From Longibacter salinarum (GTDB lineage: Bacteria; Bacteroidota; Rhodothermia; Rhodothermales; Salinibacteraceae), in contig NZ_PDEQ01000006.1 of assembly GCF_002554795.1 (NCBI RefSeq), positions 186,001 to 250,000 on the forward strand: DNA of 64,000 bases. Direction: 5' to 3'. The notes beneath the pieces were generated by a model. It saw only the letters and a program-made list of their open reading frames with translations. It did not search any database and had not been told where the DNA came from. The position numbers were made by a program, and so were the translations under genes. Every line of letters begins with the position of its first letter. Positions within the stretch are counted from its first letter, which is position 1. This document shows, in pieces, positions 28,655 through 38,172 of this stretch.

Positions 28655-28691
28655 AACCTCCCGGTGGCTACGAAAGCGCCGGGAGGTTTTT
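28655..28691 (+). terminator. Intrinsic terminator after the lasso precursor
   Basis: A ten-base-pair stem AACCTCCCGG/CCGGGAGGTT with a 14-base loop is followed by TTTTT. It is 30 bases past the precursor stop. The left flank has an A-rich tract, so it can also serve the convergent acyl-CoA dehydrogenase gene that stops at 28716. Confidence 0.88.
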
Positions 28692-28715
28692 GTGTGTCAG
28701 CGTATTTTGGGGCGG

Positions 28716-30497
28716 TCAGTCGTCCGACGTGTCGATAAGTTCGGTGAGCCGTTCATCTGCACGCGACGCTCCGTCACCGGACGTCGAGTGACATTCGTAG
28801 AGGGTCGGGCAATTGAAATCCCACACCAGCACGTAGGCGCCATGGTGGTCAACGTCTGTCACGTGTGAGATTCGCTGTGCCGCGAGGCGCTCTGCCGCGG
28901 CCGCGGATCGACCATCCTGTTCGTTATCGAGCGCCCACTGGGCATGGCTGCAGGTGAGCGCCAGTTCGAGCGAGTTGCCGAGCGTGAGAGCAAATCGACG
29001 AGCACCGGCCTGCATGGCGTCTTCGTCGCCCATCGCTTCTTTCAGCCAAACGACAGCGTCCCGGAAGGCGCGCACGGCCACGGCCATCGCTTCCTGCAGG
29101 CGAGGGGCCTGAACGCCACGTGCACATCGCTGAAATTCTTCCTTGAGCGGCGCAACGCCTCCGACCGACTGGATCGCTCGCAGGGTGTCGAGGGACAGCA
29201 CGTTGGTCGTGCCTTCCCAGATCGGTAGCACCTGAGCGTCGCGAAGCAGAGTTGGAAGGCCGGTGTCTTCAACGTAGCCCGCTCCGCCGAATGCTTCGAG
29301 GAGTTCGCTTACGGCGGGAACGACCTGTTTGCCCGTGGTGAGCTTTGTGATCGGCGTAAGGAGTCGAAGAAGGCCCTGCTGCTCACCTGTCAACGTGCCA
29401 TGCTCGGCTTTCCCCAAAAGCTCAGCGACCCGAAACGAGAGATGCAGCATTCCTTCATAGGTTGCCTGCACATCGGCAAGGGTCTCTTGATGGAGCGGAT
29501 GGTTGATTATGGTATCGCCGAAGGCTTCTCGTTTCCGCGCATAATCCCGGGCGAGGGCGAGTCCCCGCCGCACGAAGCTCGTCGCCGTCACCGCGTTCCA
29601 GGTCCGCGTCACGTTGAGCATCGGCGCAATGTTGCGCGTCCCGTTCTTCAGCTCACCAACGGGGTAGGCGCGCGCGCCATCGAGGTCGAGCTCCGCGGTC
29701 GGCAGTTTGCGCGTCCCCAGTTTGTCTTTGAGCCGGTTGACGGCGATACCGTTGGCAAGCGTATCGTCTTCACGGATTGGCACGTAAAACAGGGCGAGGC
29801 CGCGACCACCATCCGGGTTTCCCTCCGGTCGGGCAAGTGCGAGCGCCATGTTTGCCGTGATCGCGCTCGTGAACCACTTTCGACCGTAGAGCCGCCACGT
29901 TCCATCTTCGTCCTGTCGCGCGGTCGTTTTCGACCGACCGACATCCGAGCCACCGGATAACTCGGTCATCCATTGACCCGAGGTCCAGAAGGTCGCTGGG
30001 TCGCGACTCGTCAGGTGCGGAACGGCCTTCTCAATGAGGTCCTCATTGCCGGAGGCGAGAAGCGTGCTGGCCGCGCCATCCGTCATCGCGAGGGGGCAGC
30101 CGTACATGTCCGTGGAGGGAATGAAGAGATGCGCGAGTGCGAACTGATGAACGCGACTGCAGTCGCCCAGCGTGCCCTCGTAGCCTGCAGCTACAACGCC
30201 ATACTCTGCCGCGACGCGCTCAGCGCGCGTCCACACATCCGTGACCTCGATCTCGTCGACGCGATCCCCCCATGCGCCCCACCGCGTCAGAACAGGTTCG
30301 TTTTGCAGGTCGTTTAGAAACAGATCGTACAGCTCGTTTCCCGCGAGCTCGCCGAGTGACCGAAGCTCTCCCTCGACGCGTTCAAGCTGATCGGCTGAAA
30401 GCGTGCGAGCGAGATAGCTTACCAGCGCGCGGTCATTGTCATACTGATTTCCGAGTGCGGGCGGCTCCTGTGTAACGTCAGCATCGGAGGGAGTCAT
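28716..30497 (-). CDS. Acyl-CoA dehydrogenase, AidB-like
   Basis: A 593-residue FAD-dependent acyl-CoA dehydrogenase of the long AidB-like type. GQWMTELSGGSDVG (about 171-184) is the hallmark FAD/substrate loop and matches AidB. RRGLALARDYARKREAFG precedes the last helical domain, and LPIWEGTTNV (about 423-432) holds the catalytic Glu position. A C-terminal extension beyond standard ACADs is present, as in AidB. A clear paralogue lies just upstream at 30695-32416. Substrate is unknown; AidB itself is linked to alkylation stress, while similar long ACADs act on acyl-CoA. It ends at the shared terminator. Confidence 0.9.
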   Translation of the reverse strand: MTPSDADVTQEPPALGNQYDNDRALVSYLARTLSADQLERVEGELRSLGELAGNELYDLFLNDLQNEPVLTRWGAWGDRVDEIEVTDVWTRAERVAAEYGVVAAGYEGTLGDCSRVHQFALAHLFIPSTDMYGCPLAMTDGAASTLLASGNEDLIEKAVPHLTSRDPATFWTSGQWMTELSGGSDVGRSKTTARQDEDGTWRLYGRKWFTSAITANMALALARPEGNPDGGRGLALFYVPIREDDTLANGIAVNRLKDKLGTRKLPTAELDLDGARAYPVGELKNGTRNIAPMLNVTRTWNAVTATSFVRRGLALARDYARKREAFGDTIINHPLHQETLADVQATYEGMLHLSFRVAELLGKAEHGTLTGEQQGLLRLLTPITKLTTGKQVVPAVSELLEAFGGAGYVEDTGLPTLLRDAQVLPIWEGTTNVLSLDTLRAIQSVGGVAPLKEEFQRCARGVQAPRLQEAMAVAVRAFRDAVVWLKEAMGDEDAMQAGARRFALTLGNSLELALTCSHAQWALDNEQDGRSAAAAERLAAQRISHVTDVDHHGAYVLVWDFNCPTLYECHSTSGDGASRADERLTELIDTSDD

Positions 30498-30694
30498 GGC
30501 GGGGCGAGGGCTTTCGTGGAAAACGTTTCGGTCAGGATGGACATCGGTAGAATCACGTACGCCGAGTTCAATCGGTGCACCGGAGATGTCAACAGACCCT
30601 TATTGTTGTACGCCGCATGAGAGTGAATGCGCCGTTCATTATGGAATAATCGCCCATTCGGTACCGTCCAGAGCCGGGTCGTTACAGGTTGCAG

Positions 30695-32416
30695 CTAGGA
30701 GCGGAAGAGCGACTGGGCCGTGGAGTCCTGGCCAAGCATCCGTGCATCGTAGGTTCGGCGCGCGGCGATGTCGTCGATGCCCTGGGTGGCAAAGTGCTCG
30801 ACGACCGCGACGGCGCGATTTCCTTCGCGCGGCATTGCCCACTGCGCGTGACGGGCGAGAAGGGCCAGTTCGAGGCTTTTGCCAATGGTCATGGCGAAGC
30901 GGCGTGCGCCCGCTTCGGTGGCATCCGGCGACTCCTCCAGCGATTCCGCCAGCCACATGACGGCCGACCGGAAGGCCGACTGTGCGGACTCGACGGCCTG
31001 AACGAGGACAGGCGATTCAACGGCCTCGCGGCACCGGTTCAGTTCGTTTCGGATGGCTTTCAGGCGGCGTTCGCGACGAAGCGATTGGAGTGCTATGAGG
31101 GACATGACGTTCGTCGTTCCCTCCCAGATCGTGAGTGCGTGGACGTCGCGGAGCAAGAGGGGAATGCCTGTTTCCTCGACGTAACCGGCCCCGCCGAAGG
31201 CTTCCACGACTTCCCCGATCACCTGCACCGACTGCTTCGCCGTCAGTAGTTTGACGATGGGCGTGAGTGCGCGAAGTAGCTGGACGCCGTCGTCATCCAG
31301 TTCACCGGCTTCAAGCTCGCCCAGCAGTTCGACCGTCCGGAACGTCAGGTGGAAGGCTCCTTCCATCGTCGACTGAAGCGAGGCGAGCGTATCGTAATGA
31401 AGGGGTTTCTCGATGATCGGCGTGCCGAAGGCCTCGCGCTTCCGGGAGAAGTCGCGGGCCAGTGCCAGGCCGCGACGCATGAAACCGGTCGCCATCACGG
31501 CATTCCAGACGCGCGCGATCTCGACCATCGGCGTCAGGTACCGCGTGCCATGACGCGTTTCGAGAGGAAGCGCCTTCGCTCCGTCGAGACGAATCTCGGA
31601 AACGGGAATCTTTCGGGCGCCGAGGTTCTCCTTGATTCGGTTGACGCCAATCCCTTCGTTCGGAGGCGTGTCGGGATTCTCGCGAATCGGGACGTAGAAG
31701 AGACCGAGTTCGTCGTGATTGCTTTCGCCGTTTTCGGCGCTCTTCCCAGGACGTTCTGGATGCGCCAGGACGAGAGCTGCATTCGCAGCGCTCGAGGAGG
31801 TGAACCATTTTCGGCCGTGGAGGGACCACGTGCCGTCGTCATTTGGCACAGCTCTCGTTTTGATCCGGGAGAGATCCGTTCCGCCGGCCTGTTCGGTGCG
31901 CCACTGCCCGCATGTCCAGATGGATTCCGGATCGCGGGAGAGAAAGTGTTGGACGGCCTCGGCCGTGTCGCGGGGCTGCCCGAGATCAAGCAGCGTACGC
32001 ACCGCCCCGTCGGTCGTCGCCATCAAGAATCCGATCATGTCGGTGGATGGCGTAAACAGGTAGGCTTTCGCCATCTGATGGACGCGACTGTACTTGCCGT
32101 GCTCCCGCTCGTAGGCCGTGGCGATAATCCCGTGCTCCGCGGCTACCTCAATGGCGCGTTTCCAGCTATCCGTCAGCTCGACATGATCGATCCGGTTGCC
32201 GGTAGCATCCCACTGAGTTAGCTCAGGGCGAGACGTGCGATCTGACAGCTGTAGATCGTAAAGCTCGCCCCCTGCCTTTTCGCCCAATGCTTCGAGATCG
32301 GGGCGTACGTCGTTGAGCACGTTGTCCGGAAGAAGGCGCTCCAGATATCCCTGGAGAACGCGGTCATCGGAGAACTGATTGTCGAGTTGTGCAATTTTGG
32401 AGGCGTTAGGAGGCAT
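30695..32416 (-). CDS. Acyl-CoA dehydrogenase, AidB-like (paralogue of the neighbouring gene)
   Basis: A 573-residue FAD-dependent acyl-CoA dehydrogenase, collinear with the 28716 product along its whole length. GQWRTEQAGGTDLS (about 169-182) corresponds to the FAD loop, MRRGLALARDFSRKREAFG precedes the C-terminal helices, and LTIWEGTTNV (about 427-436) carries the catalytic Glu. The loop change from WMTELSGGSD to WRTEQAGGTD suggests a shifted substrate pocket. A gap of 197 bases separates the two paralogues. Likely a beta-oxidation-type dehydrogenase of unknown chain preference. Confidence 0.9.
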   Translation of the reverse strand: MPPNASKIAQLDNQFSDDRVLQGYLERLLPDNVLNDVRPDLEALGEKAGGELYDLQLSDRTSRPELTQWDATGNRIDHVELTDSWKRAIEVAAEHGIIATAYEREHGKYSRVHQMAKAYLFTPSTDMIGFLMATTDGAVRTLLDLGQPRDTAEAVQHFLSRDPESIWTCGQWRTEQAGGTDLSRIKTRAVPNDDGTWSLHGRKWFTSSSAANAALVLAHPERPGKSAENGESNHDELGLFYVPIRENPDTPPNEGIGVNRIKENLGARKIPVSEIRLDGAKALPLETRHGTRYLTPMVEIARVWNAVMATGFMRRGLALARDFSRKREAFGTPIIEKPLHYDTLASLQSTMEGAFHLTFRTVELLGELEAGELDDDGVQLLRALTPIVKLLTAKQSVQVIGEVVEAFGGAGYVEETGIPLLLRDVHALTIWEGTTNVMSLIALQSLRRERRLKAIRNELNRCREAVESPVLVQAVESAQSAFRSAVMWLAESLEESPDATEAGARRFAMTIGKSLELALLARHAQWAMPREGNRAVAVVEHFATQGIDDIAARRTYDARMLGQDSTAQSLFRS

Positions 32417-32648
32417 GCAGCCGAGGCGTCGTCGTGCAAAAGGTCAGCGTCTAACAGTGCGCACGTTGGGCAGTCACTGCGCAGTCTGAAAATACTGCAG
32501 TCACTATGCCGAACTCGTCGTTACTTCGAGCACTTTAAGCGAAACCCACGCAGGGAAAAACCCTGCTATTGCGCCAGAAATGAGCAGGGGCGGGTTGTGG
32601 CCAGCGGGATTGCTCGTGTGTATGGATTCGATCGGTTGCTTTCAGCGA

Positions 32649-33458
32649 TCAGGACGGTACGGAGATGTCCTCGGCCAAAAATCTTCGGATCGCATGCGTT
32701 ACGGCTTCGGGTTGCTCGACCGCGGAGGAATGGCCAGCCTGTGGGACGATGAGCATCTTCGAATTGGGGAGGGCGTCGTGTGCAGCGGCAGTTTTTTCGG
32801 GAGGGGTCGTTACATCTTCACCACCGACCATGAGGAGGGTAGGCGTCCGCGCTTTCCCGAGGAGCGGCAGCGCGCTTTCCCGCGAAAAGATGCCCCGGCC
32901 GGCCGGAACGATGCCGCGTGGATCCTGCGCCGTGATGCGCTCGGTCCACATTTCAACCGCTTCGGGCTGTTCTCGTCGGAAGGTTTCACCGAACATGAGA
33001 GGAATCACACGGTCGATCACGCTGTCGTAGCCGAAATGCTCAACCATGGTGAGCATGGCCTGATACTTTAGCCAGCGCAACATGCTTTCCGCGCCGGCAT
33101 CGCTGTCGAGAAGGACGGCCGAGTGCAAGCGGTCGCCGTAGTGAGCCAGCAGGCGGAAGCCGACAAACCCGCCCATGGACAGCCCCACGTAGTGACATCG
33201 GTCCACGTCCATCGCGTCGAGTAGGGAGGCGACATCTCGCGCGAGATCCCGGACGTCGTAGCCACCGGTCGTAATCTGCGTCATCCCCTGCCCCCGCCAG
33301 TCGAATGCGATGCAGCGATAGGAGTCACTAAGCGCGTCGACCTGAGCGTCGAACAGACGGTGTGTCATCAGGTAGCCGTGTCCAAAGACGATGGTCTCCG
33401 GACCCTCTTCTGTATCTTTGACAAAGTACTCGCAACCATTGACGGTAACGTACGGCAT
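32649..33458 (-). CDS. Alpha/beta-fold hydrolase
   Basis: A 269-residue alpha/beta hydrolase. TIVFGHGYLMTHRLFD near residues 21-36 is the oxyanion loop (HGxx). GLSMGG near 90-95 is the nucleophile elbow with Ser at about 92, and QAGHSSAVEQPE near 236-247 supplies the catalytic His. The frame extends to 33542, but the ATG at 33458 is the sensible start. The residues around the active site resemble 3-oxoadipate enol-lactonase/haloperoxidase-type hydrolases. The actual ester or lactone substrate is unknown; it stands among acyl-CoA genes and may be a thioesterase. Confidence 0.88.
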   Translation of the reverse strand: MPYVTVNGCEYFVKDTEEGPETIVFGHGYLMTHRLFDAQVDALSDSYRCIAFDWRGQGMTQITTGGYDVRDLARDVASLLDAMDVDRCHYVGLSMGGFVGFRLLAHYGDRLHSAVLLDSDAGAESMLRWLKYQAMLTMVEHFGYDSVIDRVIPLMFGETFRREQPEAVEMWTERITAQDPRGIVPAGRGIFSRESALPLLGKARTPTLLMVGGEDVTTPPEKTAAAHDALPNSKMLIVPQAGHSSAVEQPEAVTHAIRRFLAEDISVPS

Positions 33459-33566
33459 ATCGGTCGAGCGGATGGGGTAAAATTGGCGTAACCGCGGAGG
33501 TGTAACATAAAGCGTAAACACGCCCGCACTTGGAGGGGTCATACGCTACGAGTACAAAGACGTGGT

Positions 33567-34781
33567 CTACAGGTTTACTCCATATTCCCTGAAGACGCGC
33601 CGAGCGACAACGGATTTGTGGACCTCACTCGGCCCATCATAGATCGACGCCCCGCGCTCATGGCGATACCAGAAGCTGAGGAGTGTGTCGTCCGTCACGC
33701 CAAGGGCGCCATGAACCTGAATTGCCTGGTCGAGAACCTCGTGCAGTGTATCCGCCACAAAGTACTTGATGGTCGAAATATCGACGCGCGCGGCTCTAGC
33801 GCCTTTCTCATCGATCGTCCGGGCAGCTTTCAGCACCATCAGCCGCGCGGCATCGATACGGGCGCGGGACTCGGCGACCCAGTTCTGGATCGTCTGCTTC
33901 GAGGCCAGGGGCGTCCCGGGTGACAGTTCCCGCGAGGCGGCCCGTTCACACATCATTTCGAAGGCCCGTTCACAGATGCCGATCCATCGCATGCAGTGAT
34001 GGATGCGTCCCGGACCGAGCCGCTCCTGGGCAATCGTGAATCCGTGCTTCTCCGGCCCCAGCCGGTTGTCCACCGGCACTCTCACATCATGAAATCGAAG
34101 CTCGGAGTGGGAGAGCCAGCCCTCTCCTTCTTCGCCCATGATCGGGATCTTGCGAACGTGCTCCAGTCCCTCGGCGTCCATCGGCACGATGATCATGCTG
34201 GCCCGCTGATAGGGGTTGTCGGCGTCGGGATTCGTGACGGCCATAACGATCGTGAAGTCCGCGCCGTCGGCCCCCGTCGTAAACCACTTATGCCCGTTGA
34301 GAACGTATGCTTCACCATTTTCGTCGGAGACGCGCTCGGCCGTCGTCGAGAGTTGCTTTGGATTCGAGCCTGCGTTTTCCGGTTCCGTCATAGCAAAGCA
34401 ACTCCGGACCTCGCCCGCAGTCAGCGGGTCAAGGAAGGCGTCTTTTTGCGCCTCAGAGGCATGATCAGCCAGGATCTCCATGTTGCCTGCGTCCGGTGCC
34501 TGGCAGTTCAATGCAAGGTGTCCCAGAGGCGATCGACCGAGGACCTCGCTCAGGCGTCCAAAGTCGTGGAGCGAGAGCCCCATGCCACCGTGCTCGGCGT
34601 TCATCTGCGGGCACCACCAGCCGTTCTCCTTCGCCACCTCGCGAGCCGACTCAATGCCGGAGGATATCGCCGCGAGACCGTCGGTTCGAAGTTTGGGTTC
34701 GAGAGGGATAAGGCGTTCCTCCACGAAATTCCGCACATCGGAGAGGAGGGTGTCCATGTCCGTCGCCGTGGTCGTCGTCAT
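33567..34781 (-). CDS. Acyl-CoA dehydrogenase, ACAD10/11-like
   Basis: A 404-residue ACAD. CFAMTEPENAGSNP is the FAD/substrate loop, GHKWFTTGADGADFTIVMA follows, and the C-terminal section reads IQVHGALGVTDDT. The position of the catalytic base reads SIYDGPSEVHKSV, so Asp replaces the usual Glu, as in ACAD10/11-type enzymes. The frame extends to 34868 over the SDR stop, but the ATG at 34781 gives a standard N-terminus. With the SDR (34834) and enoyl-CoA hydratase (35684) it forms a probable three-gene beta-oxidation-like operon. Confidence 0.9.
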   Translation of the reverse strand: MTTTTATDMDTLLSDVRNFVEERLIPLEPKLRTDGLAAISSGIESAREVAKENGWWCPQMNAEHGGMGLSLHDFGRLSEVLGRSPLGHLALNCQAPDAGNMEILADHASEAQKDAFLDPLTAGEVRSCFAMTEPENAGSNPKQLSTTAERVSDENGEAYVLNGHKWFTTGADGADFTIVMAVTNPDADNPYQRASMIIVPMDAEGLEHVRKIPIMGEEGEGWLSHSELRFHDVRVPVDNRLGPEKHGFTIAQERLGPGRIHHCMRWIGICERAFEMMCERAASRELSPGTPLASKQTIQNWVAESRARIDAARLMVLKAARTIDEKGARAARVDISTIKYFVADTLHEVLDQAIQVHGALGVTDDTLLSFWYRHERGASIYDGPSEVHKSVVARRVFREYGVNL

Positions 34782-34833
34782 AACTGAAGTGCGTGGCTCG
34801 GTTCTGTAGAGCGAGTGTGATGGGCATCCCGGA

Positions 34834-35622
34834 CTATTCAAGCATCCCGGATCCCACGAGGAGTCCACCGTCGGCCCGGAAGGCGGAGCCGGTGACGAAG
34901 TCAGATGCTGGTGAGCCCAGATACAGCGCGAGCCCCGCGAGTTCGTCCGGGTCCGCCATGCGATGCTGCGGTGTCGACTTCAGGACCGACTCGCTGAGGT
35001 CGTCATTCGCCCAGATGGCTTTGCTGAACTTCGTCTTGATGAAGCCAGGCACGATCGCGTTGACTTGAACATTTGCCTGAGCGAGTTCAGCGGCCAGCGT
35101 TTTTGTGAGCATAAGTACACCGGCTTTCGTGACGCCGTAGACGCCCATGCCTGCCATCGGCTGTTCACCGGCGACGGACGCGATATTAATTACCTTGCCT
35201 CCTCCGCGTGCTTTCATGCGTGGATAGCACGCCTTTACCATCCGCCAGTATCCCTTGACGTTCACGTCGAAGGTCTTGTCCCAGTGACTGTCCTCGGCCG
35301 TTAGTAGCGGGCCGAAGTGCGGGTTGGTGGCTGCATTGTTGATCAAGACATCGACGCCCCCGAACGCTTCGTCCACGGTGTCCAGGAGGTCGTCGATGGC
35401 ATCGATTTCCCCGACGTGCGCCGCGACGGGTAGAGCGGTGCCACCGTCCGCCTCGATGTCTGACGCGACTTCATCCAGCGTCTCCTGCGTTCGGCTCGTT
35501 AGCACGACACGGGCGCCGGCATCCGCGAAGGCTTCAGCGAAGGCTCGCCCGATACCGCGGCTGGCACCGGTGATGAGAACAACACGATCCTGGACGTCGA
35601 AGCGAGCGTTGGGGTCGGGCAT
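34834..35622 (-). CDS. Short-chain dehydrogenase/reductase
   Basis: A 262-residue classical [16 protein letters not shown] holds the TGxxxGxG NAD(P) motif, LINNAATN is the NNA motif, and the catalytic Ser and YGVTK (Tyr, Lys) follow. [13 protein letters not shown] is the usual C-terminal end of FabG-like enzymes. The frame extends to 35718, but the ATG at 35622 is preferred. It lies 62 bases after the enoyl-CoA hydratase stop and 52 bases before the ACAD. Likely a 3-hydroxyacyl-CoA or related alcohol dehydrogenase; substrate unknown. Confidence 0.9.
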   Translation of the reverse strand: MPDPNARFDVQDRVVLITGASRGIGRAFAEAFADAGARVVLTSRTQETLDEVASDIEADGGTALPVAAHVGEIDAIDDLLDTVDEAFGGVDVLINNAATNPHFGPLLTAEDSHWDKTFDVNVKGYWRMVKACYPRMKARGGGKVINIASVAGEQPMAGMGVYGVTKAGVLMLTKTLAAELAQANVQVNAIVPGFIKTKFSKAIWANDDLSESVLKSTPQHRMADPDELAGLALYLGSPASDFVTGSAFRADGGLLVGSGMLE

Positions 35623-35683
35623 GAGGTGTTTCCAGGAAAAACAGGGGGAGGGCGGGAGTAGGGAAGGCGATGTAGCCGGCGGG

Positions 35684-36511
35684 TCAGTCACCGCGAAACT
35701 CAGGCTCTCGCTTTTCAAGAAAGGCCGACAACCCTTCGCGATGGTCTCGCGTCTGGATCGCGTTCATCTGGAGTTCCGACTCGAACTCGATGGTTTCCTT
35801 TAGGTCGTGATCCTGTGCGAACTGTAGGGCTTCCTTCGTGAGCGCAAGGGCGGTCGTCGGTCGCTCCGCAAGGTGTTGCGCCCAGTCTGCGGTCGCCTCA
35901 AGGAGGGTGCTAGAGGGGACGACTTTGTTTGCAATGCCGAGGTCATGGCACTGCTCGGCGCCGATGGGTTGGGCCTCGGCCGCTAGTTCGAAGGCTCGGT
36001 TGTAGCCGACCTGGCGGACGAGGAAGTATGACGCTCCACTGTCGGGGACGAAGCCGATCTGACTGAAGGCCATGATCATGGCGGCGTCATCGGCCATGAC
36101 GATCAGGTCGCAGGCAAGGGCGAGGGCCATTCCGGCTCCAGCAGCCATCCCGTTGACGCCGGCAATGATCGGTTTGGGACACGACTGGATTCCCTCGATC
36201 AACGGAAGATACCGCGTCGTCAGGTGATCGTACAGATCCTCAGGCGTGGGGCTGTCTTTTAGCACCGAAAGGTCAGCTCCGGCACAAAACCCATTTCCCG
36301 CGCCGGTGAGGACCACCGCTCGAATCGAGTCATCTTCGCTTACATGATCGAAAGCGTCTCGCAGGTCGCGGTCGAGTGAGGGATGAAGGGCGTTTCGGCG
36401 TTCCGGCCGGTTCATGGTCAGCGTGACGACCGCGCCGTCTCGTTCGAACAAGACGGTTTCGTACGTGGGTGCGTCAGCGGAAAGCGCGTCTGGAGTCGGC
36501 GTGTCGCTCAT
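35684..36511 (-). CDS. Enoyl-CoA hydratase/isomerase family protein
   Basis: A 275-residue crotonase-fold protein. [13 protein letters not shown] and [16 protein letters not shown] form the two oxyanion-hole peptide turns that hold the thioester. [13 protein letters not shown] occupies the active-site helix; the hydratase Glu pair is not both evident (Asp in PDSG), so isomerase-type chemistry is possible and resembles PaaG. The frame extends to 36580, but the ATG at 36511 is the likely start. First gene of the operon with the SDR and ACAD. Confidence 0.9.
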   Translation of the reverse strand: MSDTPTPDALSADAPTYETVLFERDGAVVTLTMNRPERRNALHPSLDRDLRDAFDHVSEDDSIRAVVLTGAGNGFCAGADLSVLKDSPTPEDLYDHLTTRYLPLIEGIQSCPKPIIAGVNGMAAGAGMALALACDLIVMADDAAMIMAFSQIGFVPDSGASYFLVRQVGYNRAFELAAEAQPIGAEQCHDLGIANKVVPSSTLLEATADWAQHLAERPTTALALTKEALQFAQDHDLKETIEFESELQMNAIQTRDHREGLSAFLEKREPEFRGD

Positions 36512-36768
36512 GGATGAACCCGGTCGGTTAACGTCGTTAAGTTGATGCTGCAACATAGGACGATCCGTCGCGAAAGGCAATGTGATGGTCGCGCGAAGGT
36601 GCTATGCGTTTCGCCTGCTCGGATCGGCCAGGCTTTGCCTACGGTCGCGTTGCGACAGAGGGTGGGTTTGGGAAACTCGCAAAACAGGCTGACATTCAAG
36701 ACCCTGCTTTTTCACCTCGATCCGGCCGACCATGGGCCGGTCCCCATCCTCTCTCTACCGATACCCCC

Positions 36769-38103
36769 ATGGAGTTAAGCCGACAGTCACTGGTCCTCTC
36801 CGGAATCGCGGCTCTGATTCTCTTTGCTGCCGGCGGCGCGTTTGCGTACGAAACGTATTTTCGGTCCGATGAGCCGGGTGTTCATACGGCCGGCATTTCC
36901 GAGCGGCCCATCGAGAGCGTCGTGAAAGGGTTCGGCCGTGCCCGCCCGTCGGTTGAGATCCCGATCCGGTCGGAGGTATCCGGCGAGATCATGGAGCTCT
37001 ACGTCAAAGAGGGCGATCGTGTGCGAGAAGGTGACCCACTGGTCCGTCTTCGCGACGACGACTATCGAGCGGCCATCCAGCAGCGTCGTGCGTCGGTTCT
37101 TCGGGCACAGGCAGATGTCGCGGCGGCCCGTGCGGATTCGTTCCGTGTTGCCCGGACGCTCGCGAGAGAAGAGCGTTTGTTCGAACGCGAAATGGTGCCG
37201 CAGTCGTCCGTGCAGGAAGCGCAGTCCGCTTACGATCAATCCGTTGCCCGGCTGGAGGCTACAGAAGCGGCCGTCAAGCAGACGGAAGCCCTACTCGATC
37301 GGGCGCGCGAGCTGGCGCAGCAGACTCGTATTTCTACGCCGATAACAGGAATCGTTACCCAGCTCAACGTGGAGGTGGGTGAGCGTGTCCTCGGAACGAT
37401 GCGCGTTCAAGGGACGGAAATAATGCGACTCGGCGGTCCCGAAGCCATGGAGTTTGTCGTTTCCGTCCCGGAAGACCAGATCCGCACCGTGGATGTCGGC
37501 GACGCGGCCGAGATTCAGACGGAGTCGTACGGCGAGCGTCTCCTGAAAGGGCGGGTCGTCGAACTGGCAAATGCCGCCCGGATGGGAGAGGGAGGGATCG
37601 GATCGGCGTCGGAGCCCGAGTATCCGGTCCACGTTCGAGTCACGAGCCCACATAAATTAGCAGCCCGGCTCGAGCCCGTGTCGGTGACCGCTACCGATTC
37701 TGCTGACGAATCGGGCGTGCCCGTGCTGCGTCCGGGGATGAGCGGGGAGGTGCGAATTCTGGCGGCGTCGATCGCGGATGCACTCGCCGTCCCGAGGGCG
37801 GCCGTCACGACGAGGAACGTATCACGACTGGACTCCAGTGCCGTGGCAGAGTTCGCACGGTTGCGTCGCCCGCCCACCGGAGAACCGGATGACCTCCGAC
37901 GCGTCGTGTTCGTGCTAACAGGCGGTGTGGTCCACATGGTCGAGGTGGCTGTCGGCTTGCGTTCGGAGTCTGTGGCCCAGGTGAGCGGTCAACTGCAGGC
38001 ACGAGATACGGTCATCGTTGCTCCCGAGGACGCTGTTGCGCGCGAGCTGGTGCCGGGGGCACGCCGGTCGGTGGACACCTTCACGGAGGCTTCTGCATAC
38101 TGA
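36769..38103 (+). CDS. Periplasmic adaptor (membrane-fusion) subunit of an efflux system, HlyD/AcrA type
   Basis: A 444-residue protein. An N-terminal membrane anchor (LVLSGIAALILFAAGGAFAY) is followed by a biotinyl-lipoyl half (SGEIMELYVKEGDRVREGDP), an alpha-hairpin rich in Arg, Ala and Gln (about residues 100-190), then the second lipoyl half (ISTPITGIVTQLNVEVGERV) and beta-barrel domains. This matches membrane-fusion proteins of RND or MacAB pumps. The open frame extends to 36604, but the ATG at 36769 gives the expected anchor. No pump or outer-membrane channel gene adjoins it, so the partner must be elsewhere. Confidence 0.88.
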   Translation: MELSRQSLVLSGIAALILFAAGGAFAYETYFRSDEPGVHTAGISERPIESVVKGFGRARPSVEIPIRSEVSGEIMELYVKEGDRVREGDPLVRLRDDDYRAAIQQRRASVLRAQADVAAARADSFRVARTLAREERLFEREMVPQSSVQEAQSAYDQSVARLEATEAAVKQTEALLDRARELAQQTRISTPITGIVTQLNVEVGERVLGTMRVQGTEIMRLGGPEAMEFVVSVPEDQIRTVDVGDAAEIQTESYGERLLKGRVVELANAARMGEGGIGSASEPEYPVHVRVTSPHKLAARLEPVSVTATDSADESGVPVLRPGMSGEVRILAASIADALAVPRAAVTTRNVSRLDSSAVAEFARLRRPPTGEPDDLRRVVFVLTGGVVHMVEVAVGLRSESVAQVSGQLQARDTVIVAPEDAVARELVPGARRSVDTFTEASAY

Positions 38104-38172
38104 TTTCGGCTTCTCGAACGAGTTAGCGACTCCGTCAGAAGCGCGACCCTGATTCGACACGCAAAAATCGTT

